Origin: DATBLE01 sp963764565
Lineage (GTDB): Bacteria; Actinomycetota; Thermoleophilia; Gaiellales; Gaiellaceae
NCBI GenBank assembly: GCA_963764565.1
Contig: CAVXTD010000024.1
Span: 1 to 64,000 of the forward strand
DNA: 64,000 bases
Reading direction: 5' to 3'
The notes beneath the pieces were generated by a model that made no database searches, was not told the origin of the DNA, and saw nothing but the letters and a program-made list of their open reading frames with translations. Below are positions 1 to 8,378 of the stretch, piece by piece (within the stretch, counting starts at the first letter, position 1; each line of letters begins with the position of its first letter). The position numbers and the translations under genes were made by a program.

Positions 1-2
1 TT

Positions 3-1106
3 GCCCGTGTCACTCCCGTCTACGGCTCGGAGACCCTGTCGCGGCTCGCCGGCCGGAGCGTGCACCTGAAGGCTGAGAACCTCCAGCGCACCGGATCGTT
101 CAAGATCCGCGGTGCGGTCAACAAGCTGGCGACGCTCGGTGAGGCGGAGCGAGAGGCCGGTGTCGTCGCCGCGAGCGCCGGCAACCACGCGCAGGCGGTT
201 GCGTGGGCGGCACGGGAGGCGGCCGTACGGGCGACGATCTTCGTTCCCCAGGACGCCCCGATGGCGAAGGTCGACGCGACGAAAGGCTACGGCGCGGAGG
301 TCGTGATGGGCGGCGAGGCGATCGAAGACGCGATGGCGGCGGCGATTCGCAGCGCCGCTGAGAGCGGCGCCACCTTCGTCCATCCCTACGAGGACGAGTC
401 GGTCGTCGCCGGTCAGGGGACGATCGGGCTGGAGCTGGCCGAGCAGGTGCCGGAGGCGGAGACCGTGCTGGTGCCCATCGGCGGCGGCGGGCTCGCCGCC
501 GGGATCGCGACCGTACTCCGCTCCGTCCGCCCGGAGCTACGGGTGGTCGGAGTGCGAGTCGCCTCCGAGGGCTTTGCGCTCGCCGACGGGATCGCCGTCA
601 AGGAGCCCGGTCTGCTCACCGGCCCGATTCTCGACGAGCTCCTCGAAGAGGTCGTCGAGGTCTCCGCCGAGCAGATCGCCCAGGCAATCGTCCTGCTGGC
701 AGAACGAACGAAGCTCGTCGTCGAGGGCGCAGGCGCGGTTGGGATCGCCGCGCTGCTCGAGGGCAAGATCGCCGGTGACGGCCCGGTCGCCGTGGTGCTC
801 TCCGGTGGGAACATCGACGCGAGCACGCTGATCACCGTGATGCGGCACGGGGTGACGCTCGCCGGACGGCACCTTGCCGTCCGCACCTGGGTGCCCGACC
901 GGCCGGGTGAGCTGCTCAAGCTGCTCGAGCTGGTTGCGCGGGAGCGGATGAACGTCCTCTCGGTCGAGCACCGCCGCGAGGGAGTGGACATCCCGGTCGG
1001 GGCCACCGGGATCGATCTGACCCTGCTGGCCCGGGACGAGCAGCACTGCGAGGCGATGGTCGAGGAGATGCGGGGATGGGGATATCCGGTCGAGCGGCTG
1101 CGCTAG
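3..1106 (+). CDS. ilvA: Threonine ammonia-lyase (dehydratase) with C-terminal ACT domain, 5' end outside window
   Basis: PLP enzyme that deaminates threonine to 2-oxobutanoate, the entry to isoleucine synthesis or threonine catabolism. The frame is already open at base 3 and reads a typical N-terminal segment (TPVYGSETLSRLAG), so the true start lies before the window. The PLP-lysine motif SFKIRGA is present (Lys codon at 102), as is the glycine-rich phosphate loop GGGGLAAG near 481-504. An ACT-type regulatory domain follows from about 858 (VRTWVPDRPGELLKLLELV). This is the short TdcB-like form with one ACT domain, so biosynthetic and catabolic roles cannot be separated by sequence alone. The stop at 1104-1106 lies inside the next gene's signal-peptide region. 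Confidence 0.9.
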   Translation, partial: ARVTPVYGSETLSRLAGRSVHLKAENLQRTGSFKIRGAVNKLATLGEAEREAGVVAASAGNHAQAVAWAAREAAVRATIFVPQDAPMAKVDATKGYGAEVVMGGEAIEDAMAAAIRSAAESGATFVHPYEDESVVAGQGTIGLELAEQVPEAETVLVPIGGGGLAAGIATVLRSVRPELRVVGVRVASEGFALADGIAVKEPGLLTGPILDELLEEVVEVSAEQIAQAIVLLAERTKLVVEGAGAVGIAALLEGKIAGDGPVAVVLSGGNIDASTLITVMRHGVTLAGRHLAVRTWVPDRPGELLKLLELVARERMNVLSVEHRREGVDIPVGATGIDLTLLARDEQHCEAMVEEMRGWGYPVERLR

Positions 1107-1988
1107 CGGCCGCCCTGTTCGTCGCCGCCGCTCGGCGGCAGCGCCTCGGGCGCACACGGCGTCTTCGACTACGACGGCTCGAAGCCGATCGACCTGCGCG
1201 ACACCGGGCGGGCGAACGGCGACTATCCGATCGCGATCCGGACGGTTTCCTACGCGGTGCCCGGCGGGCGCGTTCAGGGCTACCTCGCGCTGCCGCCCGG
1301 CAACGGCCGGGTGCCGGCGGTTCTGTACCTGCACGGCAGCGGCGGCGATCGAAAGCAGCTTCTCGTCCCGGCTGCCTGGCTCGCCGCGCGCCGCGCGATC
1401 GCCTTGACGATCACCCTTCCTTCGACCGTGGCCGGCGCTGCACCCAGCGGCATGACCCCCGCACAGACGCTCGCACGCCAGCAGCGGATCGCCGTCGCCG
1501 ACGTCGTCGCCGCCCGCCGCGCGGTCGACCTGTTCCGGAGCCTCCCCCGCGTCGACCCGAAGCGGGTCGGGCTCGTCGGCTGGAGCCTTGGCGCGAAAGT
1601 CGGAGCCGTGCTGGCCGGGGCCGAGCCGCGGTTTCGCGCGTTCGCGCTGATCTCGGGCGGCGCAACGCCTGTGTCGGCGTACGTGGCGAGGGCGCCGGCG
1701 AAGCTGCGTCCGCTGGTGCGACGGACGCTGACTGCGATCGACCCGCTGCGCTGGATCGCGCGCGGGCGTCCGGGGACGATCCTGCTCCAGGATGGGCGGA
1801 AGGACACGATCGTCCCTCGGAGTGCGTTGCTCGCTCTCGCCCACGCTGCGCCGCCGCGGACGGAGCTGCGCTGGTATCCCGCCGGTCACGGCCTGAACAT
1901 CGCCGCCTACCGCGACCAGCTGGACTGGCTCGCGCGGAAGCTGCACATCACCGGGCCGGCCGTCCCGGGCGCGAAGACGGGCCCGTAG
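1076..1988 (+). CDS. Secreted alpha/beta hydrolase (dienelactone-hydrolase-like), one frame break
   Basis: Serine hydrolase of unknown substrate. The nucleophile elbow GWSLG, an oxyanion segment YLHGSGG, an acid residue in QDGRKD and the catalytic His in PAGHGLN are all visible. The C-terminal part is open from 1107 onward in one frame, with conserved residues (GVFDYDGSKPIDLRD) upstream of the first in-frame start codon at 1257. An ATG at 1076 in another frame, with GAGGAG eight bases upstream, encodes MGISGRAAALAAALFVAA. Removing one base near 1131 joins it to LGGSASGAHG and gives a complete signal peptide. I therefore annotate one exported protein with an apparent one-base insertion. It overlaps the end of the threonine dehydratase gene, suggesting co-transcription. 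Confidence 0.75.
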
Positions 1989-1998
1989 CGCCGGTCGC

Positions 1999-3315
1999 TC
2001 AGCTGCCGCAGCGGCGGAACTCGACCGTGTGGCCGCCGCGCTCCTGCCAGTCGACGATCCCCCCCCGCAGCACCGGTCTGGCGTCGATGCCGGCTGCGGC
2101 CAGTACGCTCGCGGCGATTGCGGCGCGCGCGCCGCTCTCGCAGATCGTCACCAGGGGCCTGCCCTCCGCAACCGAGGCGCCGTAGGCGCGGAGCAGCCTG
2201 TACGGGATGTGCCGGCTCCCGGGGATGAAGCCGGAGTCGCGCTCGTCGAGCTCGCGAACGTCGATCAGGTCGACCTTGCGGCCGGCGAGCAGACCGTCGA
2301 GCTCGTCCAAGCCCACGGGCTCGAGCGACACGGACGACTCGTCGGCAACGAGGTAGCCCTGGAGCTCGACGAAGCCGACTGCGTTGAGCCTGCGCGCCGC
2401 GAGCTCGGCCTCCCCGGTGCTCTCGGCGCGCAGGACGACCCGTTCGCCCGGCCGGAGCACGAAGCCGGCCTTGGTGCCGAAGCCCTGACTCGAGACCGGG
2501 ACGTTGAGCGCGCCCGGCACGTGACCGGCGGCGAACGCCTCGGCGGGCCGGACGTCGAGGAGCGTGGCGCCGTCGGCGCTCGACACGGGCGCCAGCGGCG
2601 TCGGCGCGGCCAGGAAGGGGCCTCTGTTCAGCTCGACGATGCGTTGCATATTCGGGGGCCGCGGCGCGGCGGTTGCGGCCGTCTCGTCCACGAACTCGTG
2701 CACCGTGGCGATCGCGAGCAATGCGTTGCCCCTTCGCTCGGCGCCGATCGTCGAGGTGGGATCGGAGCTCATCCCCGTGCCGCAGAGGGAGCCGGCAACG
2801 TGGCCGGGGTAGACGCGGACCTCGTCGGGCAGCTCGAGCAGCCGCCGGAGGCTGCGGAACATGTCCTCGGAACCCTCGCGTGCGGCGACCGCGAGATCCG
2901 GCCGTGCGACCGAGCCGACGAAGAGCGAGTCGCCGGTCAAGAGTGCCCCGTCGACGAGGAAGCAGCAGTGCTCGGGGCGGTGCCCCGGAGTGTGGACGCA
3001 GCGCACCCGCACGGCTCCGACCGCCACCTCGTCGCCGTCGACCAGCGCGTCGTGCGGATAGACCGCCTCGGCGGCGCCGTGCACGGAGACCGGTACACCG
3101 TGCTCCAGTGCGAGCCGGCCGTGGCCCGAGACATGGTCGGCGTGCGTATGAGTCTCGAGCACGCGCACGATCCGGACGCCGAGCCGTTCGGCCTCGGCGA
3201 GATACGGCTCGATCGCGTAGGCAGGGTCGACGAGCAGGGCCTCACCGGTCTCCTCGTTCCCGACGAGGTAGGAAGCGCAGCCCAGGTCCTCGTCGACGAA
3301 CTGCCGGAAGATCAT
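1999..3315 (-). CDS. Metallo-beta-lactamase-fold hydrolase fused to two rhodanese domains (persulfide dioxygenase-like)
   Basis: 438 aa. The N-terminal half has the metal-binding motif THTHADHVSG, then HTPGH, GDSLFVG and YPGH, the order found in ETHE1/persulfide dioxygenase and glyoxalase-II-like enzymes. Two rhodanese domains follow. The first (about residues 245-330) has LRAES where the active-site loop should be and no cysteine. The second (about 345-435) has CESGARA with the catalytic-type Cys. Such MBL-rhodanese fusions handle glutathione- or thiol-bound persulfide and sulfur transfer; that role is inferred from the family. A TAGCGT -10 element ends nine bases before the ATG, so the mRNA is probably leaderless. 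Confidence 0.85.
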   Translation of the reverse strand: MIFRQFVDEDLGCASYLVGNEETGEALLVDPAYAIEPYLAEAERLGVRIVRVLETHTHADHVSGHGRLALEHGVPVSVHGAAEAVYPHDALVDGDEVAVGAVRVRCVHTPGHRPEHCCFLVDGALLTGDSLFVGSVARPDLAVAAREGSEDMFRSLRRLLELPDEVRVYPGHVAGSLCGTGMSSDPTSTIGAERRGNALLAIATVHEFVDETAATAAPRPPNMQRIVELNRGPFLAAPTPLAPVSSADGATLLDVRPAEAFAAGHVPGALNVPVSSQGFGTKAGFVLRPGERVVLRAESTGEAELAARRLNAVGFVELQGYLVADESSVSLEPVGLDELDGLLAGRKVDLIDVRELDERDSGFIPGSRHIPYRLLRAYGASVAEGRPLVTICESGARAAIAASVLAAAGIDARPVLRGGIVDWQERGGHTVEFRRCGS

Positions 3316-3324
3316 GGCGCCCGG

Positions 3325-3330
3325 ACGCTA
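3325..3330 (-). promoter_or_regulatory. -10 element (TAGCGT), leaderless promoter of MBL-rhodanese gene
   Basis: TAGCGT on the minus strand, nine bases upstream of the ATG at 3315; no Shine-Dalgarno sequence lies between. Confidence 0.45.
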
Positions 3331-3376
3331 GCAGCGGCCGCCGCTGTCTTTCTTGAAGTGACTGGGCGCCGGTCGC

Positions 3377-4519
3377 TCAGCCGTCGGGGAGCCCGAGGTG
3401 CTTTGCGATCACCATTCGCTGCACCTCGTTCGTGCCCTCGCCGATCTCGAGGATCTTCTGGTCGCGGTAGAGCCGGGAGATCGGGAACTCGTCCAGGAAG
3501 CCGTAGCCGCCGTGGATCTGGAGCGCCGCGTTGACTGCACGGTTCGAGAGGACGCCCGTGTACAGCTTCGCCATCGCCGCTTCGAGTGCGAACGGCCTGC
3601 CCATGTCTTTGAGCCACGCCGCCTTGTGGACGAGTGCTCGGCCGGCCTCGATCTCGACCGCCATGTCGGTGAGCTGGAACTGGATCGCCTGGAACGACGC
3701 GATCGGACGGCCAAACTGCTGCCGCTCGAGCGCATACGCGCTCGCGAGGTCGTACGCGCCCTGAGCCAGCCCGACTCCCATCGCGGCAACCGAGATCCTG
3801 CCGCCGTCGAGGATCTCGAGGAACTGGCGGAACCCCCGGCCGCGCTCGCCGAGCAGGTTCGTCTCCGGCACGATGCAGCTCTGGAACGAGAGCTCGCGCG
3901 TGTCGGATGCCCGCCAGCCCAGCTTGCGCATCGGCGGCGAGATCGCGTAGCCGGGCGCCCCGTTCGGGACGATGATCGTCGAGACCTCGTCCTCGCCGGT
4001 CAGGGCGGTGATCGTCACGCAGGCGCTGATGTCGGTGCCCGCGTTCGTGATGAACACCTTTGCCCCGTCGATCACCCACATGCCGTCGCGCACCTCGGCA
4101 CGCGTCTGCGTCGCGCCTGCGTCGGAGCCTGCTCCAGGCTCGGTCAGCCCGAAGGCGGCCAGGCGCCTGCCGGACGCGAGATCCGGAAGCCACTGCCGCT
4201 TCTGCTCGTCGCTCCCGAAGAGGTAGATCGGCATCGTCCCGAGCGAGGTGTGCGCCGCAACCGTGATCGCCACCGACGAGTCGACGCGCGTCAGCTCCTC
4301 GATCGCGATCACGTACGAAAGCGTGTCGCCGCCGCCTCCGCCGTACTCCTGCGGAAACGGGATGCCCATCAGGCCGAGCTCGGCCATCTCCGCGACGAGC
4401 TCGTAGGGGAAGCGGTGCTCGCGGTCGAGCTCCTCCGCAACGGGTCCGACCCGATCGCGGGCGAACTCGCGCACCGTGTCGCGGATCAGCTCGTGCTCGG
4501 GGGAGAGGTCGAAGTTCAT
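3377..4519 (-). CDS. Acyl-CoA dehydrogenase
   Basis: 380 aa FAD-dependent acyl-CoA dehydrogenase. The three-domain layout is complete: N-terminal helical part, AAFGLTEPGAGSDAG in the middle beta domain, and a C-terminal helical domain with the FAD/ETF-type motifs QIHGGYGFLDEFP and GEGTNEVQR, where the Glu of EGT is the usual catalytic base of SCAD/isovaleryl types. The enzyme oxidises an acyl-CoA to a 2-enoyl-CoA and passes electrons to ETF. A carboxylase/hydratase cluster a few kb away makes isovaleryl-CoA or another branched acyl-CoA a plausible substrate, but this is inference. Its ATG overlaps the stop of the aminopeptidase gene by four bases (ATGA), so the two form an operon. Confidence 0.9.
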   Translation of the reverse strand: MNFDLSPEHELIRDTVREFARDRVGPVAEELDREHRFPYELVAEMAELGLMGIPFPQEYGGGGGDTLSYVIAIEELTRVDSSVAITVAAHTSLGTMPIYLFGSDEQKRQWLPDLASGRRLAAFGLTEPGAGSDAGATQTRAEVRDGMWVIDGAKVFITNAGTDISACVTITALTGEDEVSTIIVPNGAPGYAISPPMRKLGWRASDTRELSFQSCIVPETNLLGERGRGFRQFLEILDGGRISVAAMGVGLAQGAYDLASAYALERQQFGRPIASFQAIQFQLTDMAVEIEAGRALVHKAAWLKDMGRPFALEAAMAKLYTGVLSNRAVNAALQIHGGYGFLDEFPISRLYRDQKILEIGEGTNEVQRMVIAKHLGLPDG

Positions 4520-5961
4520 CCGGCGAGCTTGGTTGCGAGCTCGGCGATCAGCCGAACGCCCCAGCCGGTGCCGCCCTGCTGGGTCAGGTAGTCGCCGCGT
4601 GAGCGGGTGAGGAAGCCGGGCCCCGCCATGTCGATGTGCGCCCAGGGCCCCTCCCCCGCGAACTCGCGCAGGAACTCGCTTGCGAGGACCGGTGAGCCTT
4701 GCCGGAGGATCGACGCGTTCTTCATGTCCGCGAAGTTCGAATTCACATAGCGACGGTAGCGGCGGTGCAGCGGGAACGGCCAGGCATGGTCGCCGCTGGT
4801 CTCGCCGGCCGCGACGACCGTATCCCGCCAGCCCTCGTCGTTGGCGAAGACACCCGCGTAGAGGTCGCCGAGCGCGAGCTCCATCGCGCCGGTCAGGGTC
4901 GCCAGGTCGAGCAGGTGCGTTGCTCCCTGCTGCCTTGCGTACCAGAGCGCGTCGGCGAGCACCAGCCGTCCTTCCGCGTCGGTGTTGATCACCTCGATCG
5001 TCTTGCCGTTCATCGCGGTCAGGATGTCGCCGGGGCGGTAGGCGCCTCCGCCGACCATGTTTTCGGTTGCGGCGACCACCGCGATCGTGCGGACGGGCAG
5101 CCCCAGGTCGGCGATCGCGCCCATGCTCTCGATCACCGCCGCGCCGCCCGCCATGTCGCCCTTCATGTCCTCCATGTACAGGGCCGGCTTGATCGAGATG
5201 CCTCCGGTGTCGAACGTGATCGCCTTGCCGACGAGGCCGAGGACGAGGTCGGCGCGGGCGCCCTTGGGCTCGTAGCGGAGCACGATCAGGCGCGGCGGGT
5301 TGTGGCTTCCCTGCGCGACCGCTGCGAACGCGCCCATTCCGAGTGCGGAGATCCCTTCGAAGTCGAGAGCCTCGTAGGAGAGCTCGTCCGAGGCCTGCGC
5401 GATCTCGGCGGCCCGGTCGGCGAGCCGCTCGGGGGTGAGGTCGTTCGGGGGACGGTTCGCCAGGTCGCGGGCCCGGTTGGCCCATTGCGCAACGCGCTCC
5501 GCAGTTTGCGCCAGGTGAAGCGTCGGCTCGTCGCCGCCGACCAGCACCAGGCGCTCGGTTTGCTTCGGCCTGGGCTCCGCCGTCTTCCACTGCCCCTGGT
5601 CGTAGCCGCCGAGCACAATTCCTTCGACCACCGCTCGTGCCTGCTCGGCTCCGGTCAGGCCGAGCGAGTCGTCGATCAGCCAGGCGAGACTGCCGCCGAG
5701 CCCGAGGCGCGCCACGGCCGCGGCCGCGTCGCGGATCGCGTCGGCGTCGAGCTGGTCGCGCCGGCCGGCCCCCGCTGCGACGAGGCGGCTGCCGTCGTCT
5801 CGATGGAGCACGCACGTGGCGCCGGCCGTCCCCCGAATCTCGCCCGATGCGACGAGTGCTGCGACTCGCGAGTCGAGGTCAGGGAGATCGCCGGTGGGGT
5901 CGAGAACGGCGAAGGCAGTGACGTCGGCGTCCGCAGCACCGGCGGTGACGGCGATCTCCAT
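4516..5961 (-). CDS. pepA: Leucyl aminopeptidase (M17 family)
   Basis: 481 aa from the ATG at 5961. M17 metallo-aminopeptidase removing N-terminal residues from peptides in the cytoplasm. The di-metal/catalytic signatures are present: GKAITFDTGGISIKPA, DMAGGAAVIES, and the family motif NTDAEGRLVLADAL. A 15-codon upstream extension is open, but the start at 5961 is preferred because a TACCAT hexamer lies nine bases before it and the N terminus (MEIAVTAG) is the expected first strand. It is divergent from the MFS gene and overlaps the downstream acyl-CoA dehydrogenase start. Confidence 0.92.
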   Translation of the reverse strand: MEIAVTAGAADADVTAFAVLDPTGDLPDLDSRVAALVASGEIRGTAGATCVLHRDDGSRLVAAGAGRRDQLDADAIRDAAAAVARLGLGGSLAWLIDDSLGLTGAEQARAVVEGIVLGGYDQGQWKTAEPRPKQTERLVLVGGDEPTLHLAQTAERVAQWANRARDLANRPPNDLTPERLADRAAEIAQASDELSYEALDFEGISALGMGAFAAVAQGSHNPPRLIVLRYEPKGARADLVLGLVGKAITFDTGGISIKPALYMEDMKGDMAGGAAVIESMGAIADLGLPVRTIAVVAATENMVGGGAYRPGDILTAMNGKTIEVINTDAEGRLVLADALWYARQQGATHLLDLATLTGAMELALGDLYAGVFANDEGWRDTVVAAGETSGDHAWPFPLHRRYRRYVNSNFADMKNASILRQGSPVLASEFLREFAGEGPWAHIDMAGPGFLTRSRGDYLTQQGGTGWGVRLIAELATKLAG

Positions 5962-5970
5962 GGCGGCGCG

Positions 5971-5976
5971 ATGGTA
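5971..5976 (-). promoter_or_regulatory. -10 element (TACCAT) of pepA
   Basis: TACCAT on the minus strand, nine bases before the pepA ATG, giving a leaderless transcript. Confidence 0.45.
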
Positions 5977-5992
5977 TCTGCGAACGCGGCGA

Positions 5993-5998
5993 TAGGCT
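5993..5998 (+). promoter_or_regulatory. -10 element (TAGGCT) of the MFS transporter gene
   Basis: TAGGCT six bases before the ATG at 6005. It lies back to back with the pepA -10 within a 43-bp divergent spacer. Confidence 0.5.
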
Positions 5999-6004
5999 CC
6001 CCGC

Positions 6005-7183
6005 ATGCGGGATCTGATCGACCGGCGGGCGATGGCGGCGTTGTCGAGCGGTCACGCTGCGGTCGATTTCTCGAGCGGCGCGCTGCCGGCTCTCCTGCCG
6101 TTCCTCGTCGACGAATTCGACCTCTCGTACACGCTCGCCGCCGTCCTCATGCTGGCATCCGCGCTCGCCGGCTCGGTGATCCAGCCGCTCTTCGGGCTCT
6201 GGTCCGATCGGCGCGGCGCCGTCTGGCTTCTGCCGGCCGGCGTCGCCGTCGGTGGGATCGGCATGGGGCTCGCCGCGTCGGCGCCCAGCTACTGGCTGGT
6301 CGTGCTGTTCGTGGTCGTCGCGGGTGTGGGCACCGCCGCCTATCACCCGGAGGGCTCGAAGTTCGCTGCGTTCGTCAGCGGGCGGCGAAGAGCGAGCGGG
6401 ATGTCGCTCTTCTCGATCGGCGGCAACCTGGGCTACGGACTCGGGGCGCTGGCGACGACCCCCCTCGTCGTCGCGCTCGGCCTACGCGGTGGACTGCTGC
6501 TGATCGTGCCGGCGCTGGCTGTGGCCGCCGCGATCCTCGTCGTGACGCCGTACTTGCTTTCGTTCGTGCCCGACCGGGAGTCGCGAATCGCGCGTGCGGG
6601 TGACACCCAGCCGCGGGCGCTGGTGATCCTGCTCGGTGTGATCGCCTTTCGCGCTCTCGCGTGGTTCGGCCTGCTCACGTTTGTCCCGCTGTGGGAGGTC
6701 TCGCTCGGTCATTCGAAGTCGTACGGCAACCACGTGCTTGCGCTGATGCTCCTCGTCGGTGGTCTCGGGACGCTCGCCGCAGGCCCGCTCGCCGACCGGA
6801 TCGGCCTACGGACCGTGCTGCTCGGAAGCAACGCTGTCAGCGGCCCGCTGATTCTCGTCTTCGTGCTCGTCGGTGGGATCTCGGGTGCGATCGCGCTGGC
6901 GCTGGTGGGCGCTGCCGTGATCGGCTCGTTCGGGATCACGATGGTGATGAGTCAGGAGTACCTGCCCGGGCACATCGGCATGGCCTCGGGGCTGTCGATC
7001 GGCTTCTCGATCGGCCTCGGCGGGGTCGCAGCGGTGATCCTCGGCGCCGTCGCCGACGCGATCGACCTGCGCACCGCGTTCTACGTCTGCGCGGCAGCCC
7101 CCGTGGCCGCCCTCGCACTGACCTTGCTCCTGCCCCGTGGCGCTCCGAGGCACAGGCTCGAGCCCGAGGTCGCGGTGCCGTGA
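6005..7183 (+). CDS. MFS transporter, fosmidomycin-resistance (Fsr) type
   Basis: 392 aa with about twelve hydrophobic segments. The loop motif GTAAYHPEGSKFAAF after TM4 and LFSIGGNLGYGLG match the fosmidomycin-resistance branch of the major facilitator superfamily, which exports small hydrophilic or antibiotic compounds by proton antiport. The MFS 2/3-loop motif is seen as GLWSDRRG. The real substrate is unknown. The start is fixed by the leaderless promoter just upstream. It is followed 32 bases later by the SCP2 gene, but a Shine-Dalgarno sequence there suggests separate translation. Confidence 0.85.
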   Translation: MRDLIDRRAMAALSSGHAAVDFSSGALPALLPFLVDEFDLSYTLAAVLMLASALAGSVIQPLFGLWSDRRGAVWLLPAGVAVGGIGMGLAASAPSYWLVVLFVVVAGVGTAAYHPEGSKFAAFVSGRRRASGMSLFSIGGNLGYGLGALATTPLVVALGLRGGLLLIVPALAVAAAILVVTPYLLSFVPDRESRIARAGDTQPRALVILLGVIAFRALAWFGLLTFVPLWEVSLGHSKSYGNHVLALMLLVGGLGTLAAGPLADRIGLRTVLLGSNAVSGPLILVFVLVGGISGAIALALVGAAVIGSFGITMVMSQEYLPGHIGMASGLSIGFSIGLGGVAAVILGAVADAIDLRTAFYVCAAAPVAALALTLLLPRGAPRHRLEPEVAVP

Positions 7184-7215
7184 GGTAGGCTCGGCCGGCA
7201 ACCGACAAGGAGCGA

Positions 7216-7527
7216 ATGGTGTCCGAAGCTGTCAGCGAGTTCTTCGCGGGTCTCCCCGCACGGGTCGATGCCGGGAAGACGGGAGGGATGAACAACTCCT
7301 ACGTCTTCGACATCGCCGGTGCCGGCACCTGGACGGTGAAGGTCGCCGACGGAGCCGTGACCGTCGACGAGGGCGATACCGGAGGCGACTGCACGATCTC
7401 GACCTCGTCCGAGGTGTTCGAGAAGGTGGTCAAGGGCGAGCAGAACCCGACCGCTGCCTACATGTCCGGGAAGTTGAAGATCAAGGGTGACATGGGCGCG
7501 GCGATGAAGCTCCAGAAGCTCTTTTAG
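7216..7527 (+). CDS. SCP2 sterol-carrier domain protein
   Basis: 103 aa, a single SCP-2 domain. The core VKVADGAVTVDEGDTGGDCT, then the hydrophobic helix region AAYMSGKLKIKGDMGAAMKL, is the standard end of the fold that forms a lipid/acyl-CoA binding tunnel. Such stand-alone domains are common near acyl-CoA metabolism genes, as here; the ligand is unknown. AAGGAG lies just before ATG-GTG, so either codon could initiate. The gene converges on the GNAT gene, overlapping its stop by four bases. Confidence 0.85.
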   Translation: MVSEAVSEFFAGLPARVDAGKTGGMNNSYVFDIAGAGTWTVKVADGAVTVDEGDTGGDCTISTSSEVFEKVVKGEQNPTAAYMSGKLKIKGDMGAAMKLQKLF

Positions 7528-8378
7528 CGCCGGTCGAACGAGATCATCGCCGCCTCGCAGACGCGGACGTAGCCGATCCGCTCGTAGATCGCGTTCGAGG
7601 TCGGGTTGGCGAGGTCGGTGAAGAGGAAGCAGAAGCGGCGGCCCCCGTCGAGGAGCGTTTGCGAGAGCTCGGCGACGAGCGTCGTCGCGTAGCCCCGCCC
7701 GCGTAGACCCGGCGGCGTGTACACGGGGCCGATGCGGATCCCGTTCGGCGTCGGGCCGCCCCAGCCGGAGGCTGAGACGACCTCGCCGCCGTCCTCCCAG
7801 AGCATGAACCCGCCCTCGCCCGCGCCGAGCCGGTGGGCGACCATGGTGCGCGACTCGCTGCGCCCGGGGTCGTCTTCCGTGAGCACCTCTTCGCCGAAGG
7901 CGGTCATCCAATCGAGCAGTAGCTGCTCGTCGTCGGGGATCGCCGCGCGCGCCGCTCCGGACGCGTTGGGCACCGGTCGAACGCGTTCGAGCGAATAGAT
8001 GCCCTGGTTCCGCAGCACGCGCGGCTCGATGTCGTGCGTATCGGCCCAGAGCCGCGCGAACTCACCTACCTCCGGGTGCGCGGCGACGATGCCCGGCAGC
8101 TCCTCGTCGATCGCCGACGCAAGCGCTGCAAGCGCTGCATCGTCCCGAGGTAGCGCAAGCACGAGGTTGTACGGCGGCGTCAGCAGCGCGGCGGCGACCG
8201 GCTCCCCGCCGTCCAGGGTGACCCAGAAGCGCTTCTCCGGGTACCGGTCGGGCGTGACTGCGAGCGTCCCGGAGATGCCCAGGATCAGGTTGTGTCGCGC
8301 CTCTTCGGCGAGCAGAAGCGGGCCGGCCTGGTCGAGGAAGGCCGCCGCGTCGCGGAGCACCCGGACGTCCAGGGTCAC
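7524..8378 (-). CDS. GNAT-family N-acetyltransferase
   Basis: 284 aa with a variable N-terminal half (about 1-140) and a C-terminal GNAT domain. The acetyl-CoA-binding segment GPVYTPPGLRGRGYATTLVA and the C-terminal NPTSNAIYERIGYVRV motif are clear. This two-part layout matches a widespread actinobacterial group of unknown substrate. The ATG overlaps the stop of the carboxylase gene by four bases, so it is the last gene of that leftward operon. The substrate cannot be inferred. Confidence 0.85.
   Translation of the reverse strand: MTLDVRVLRDAAAFLDQAGPLLLAEEARHNLILGISGTLAVTPDRYPEKRFWVTLDGGEPVAAALLTPPYNLVLALPRDDAALAALASAIDEELPGIVAAHPEVGEFARLWADTHDIEPRVLRNQGIYSLERVRPVPNASGAARAAIPDDEQLLLDWMTAFGEEVLTEDDPGRSESRTMVAHRLGAGEGGFMLWEDGGEVVSASGWGGPTPNGIRIGPVYTPPGLRGRGYATTLVAELSQTLLDGGRRFCFLFTDLANPTSNAIYERIGYVRVCEAAMISFDRR

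Noticed and set aside
4699..6603. Very long open frame opposite pepA and running into the MFS gene
   Set aside because: Antisense shadow of GC-rich codons; Arg/Ala/Gly/Asp/Val-rich with no domain, while the opposite strand encodes complete PepA.
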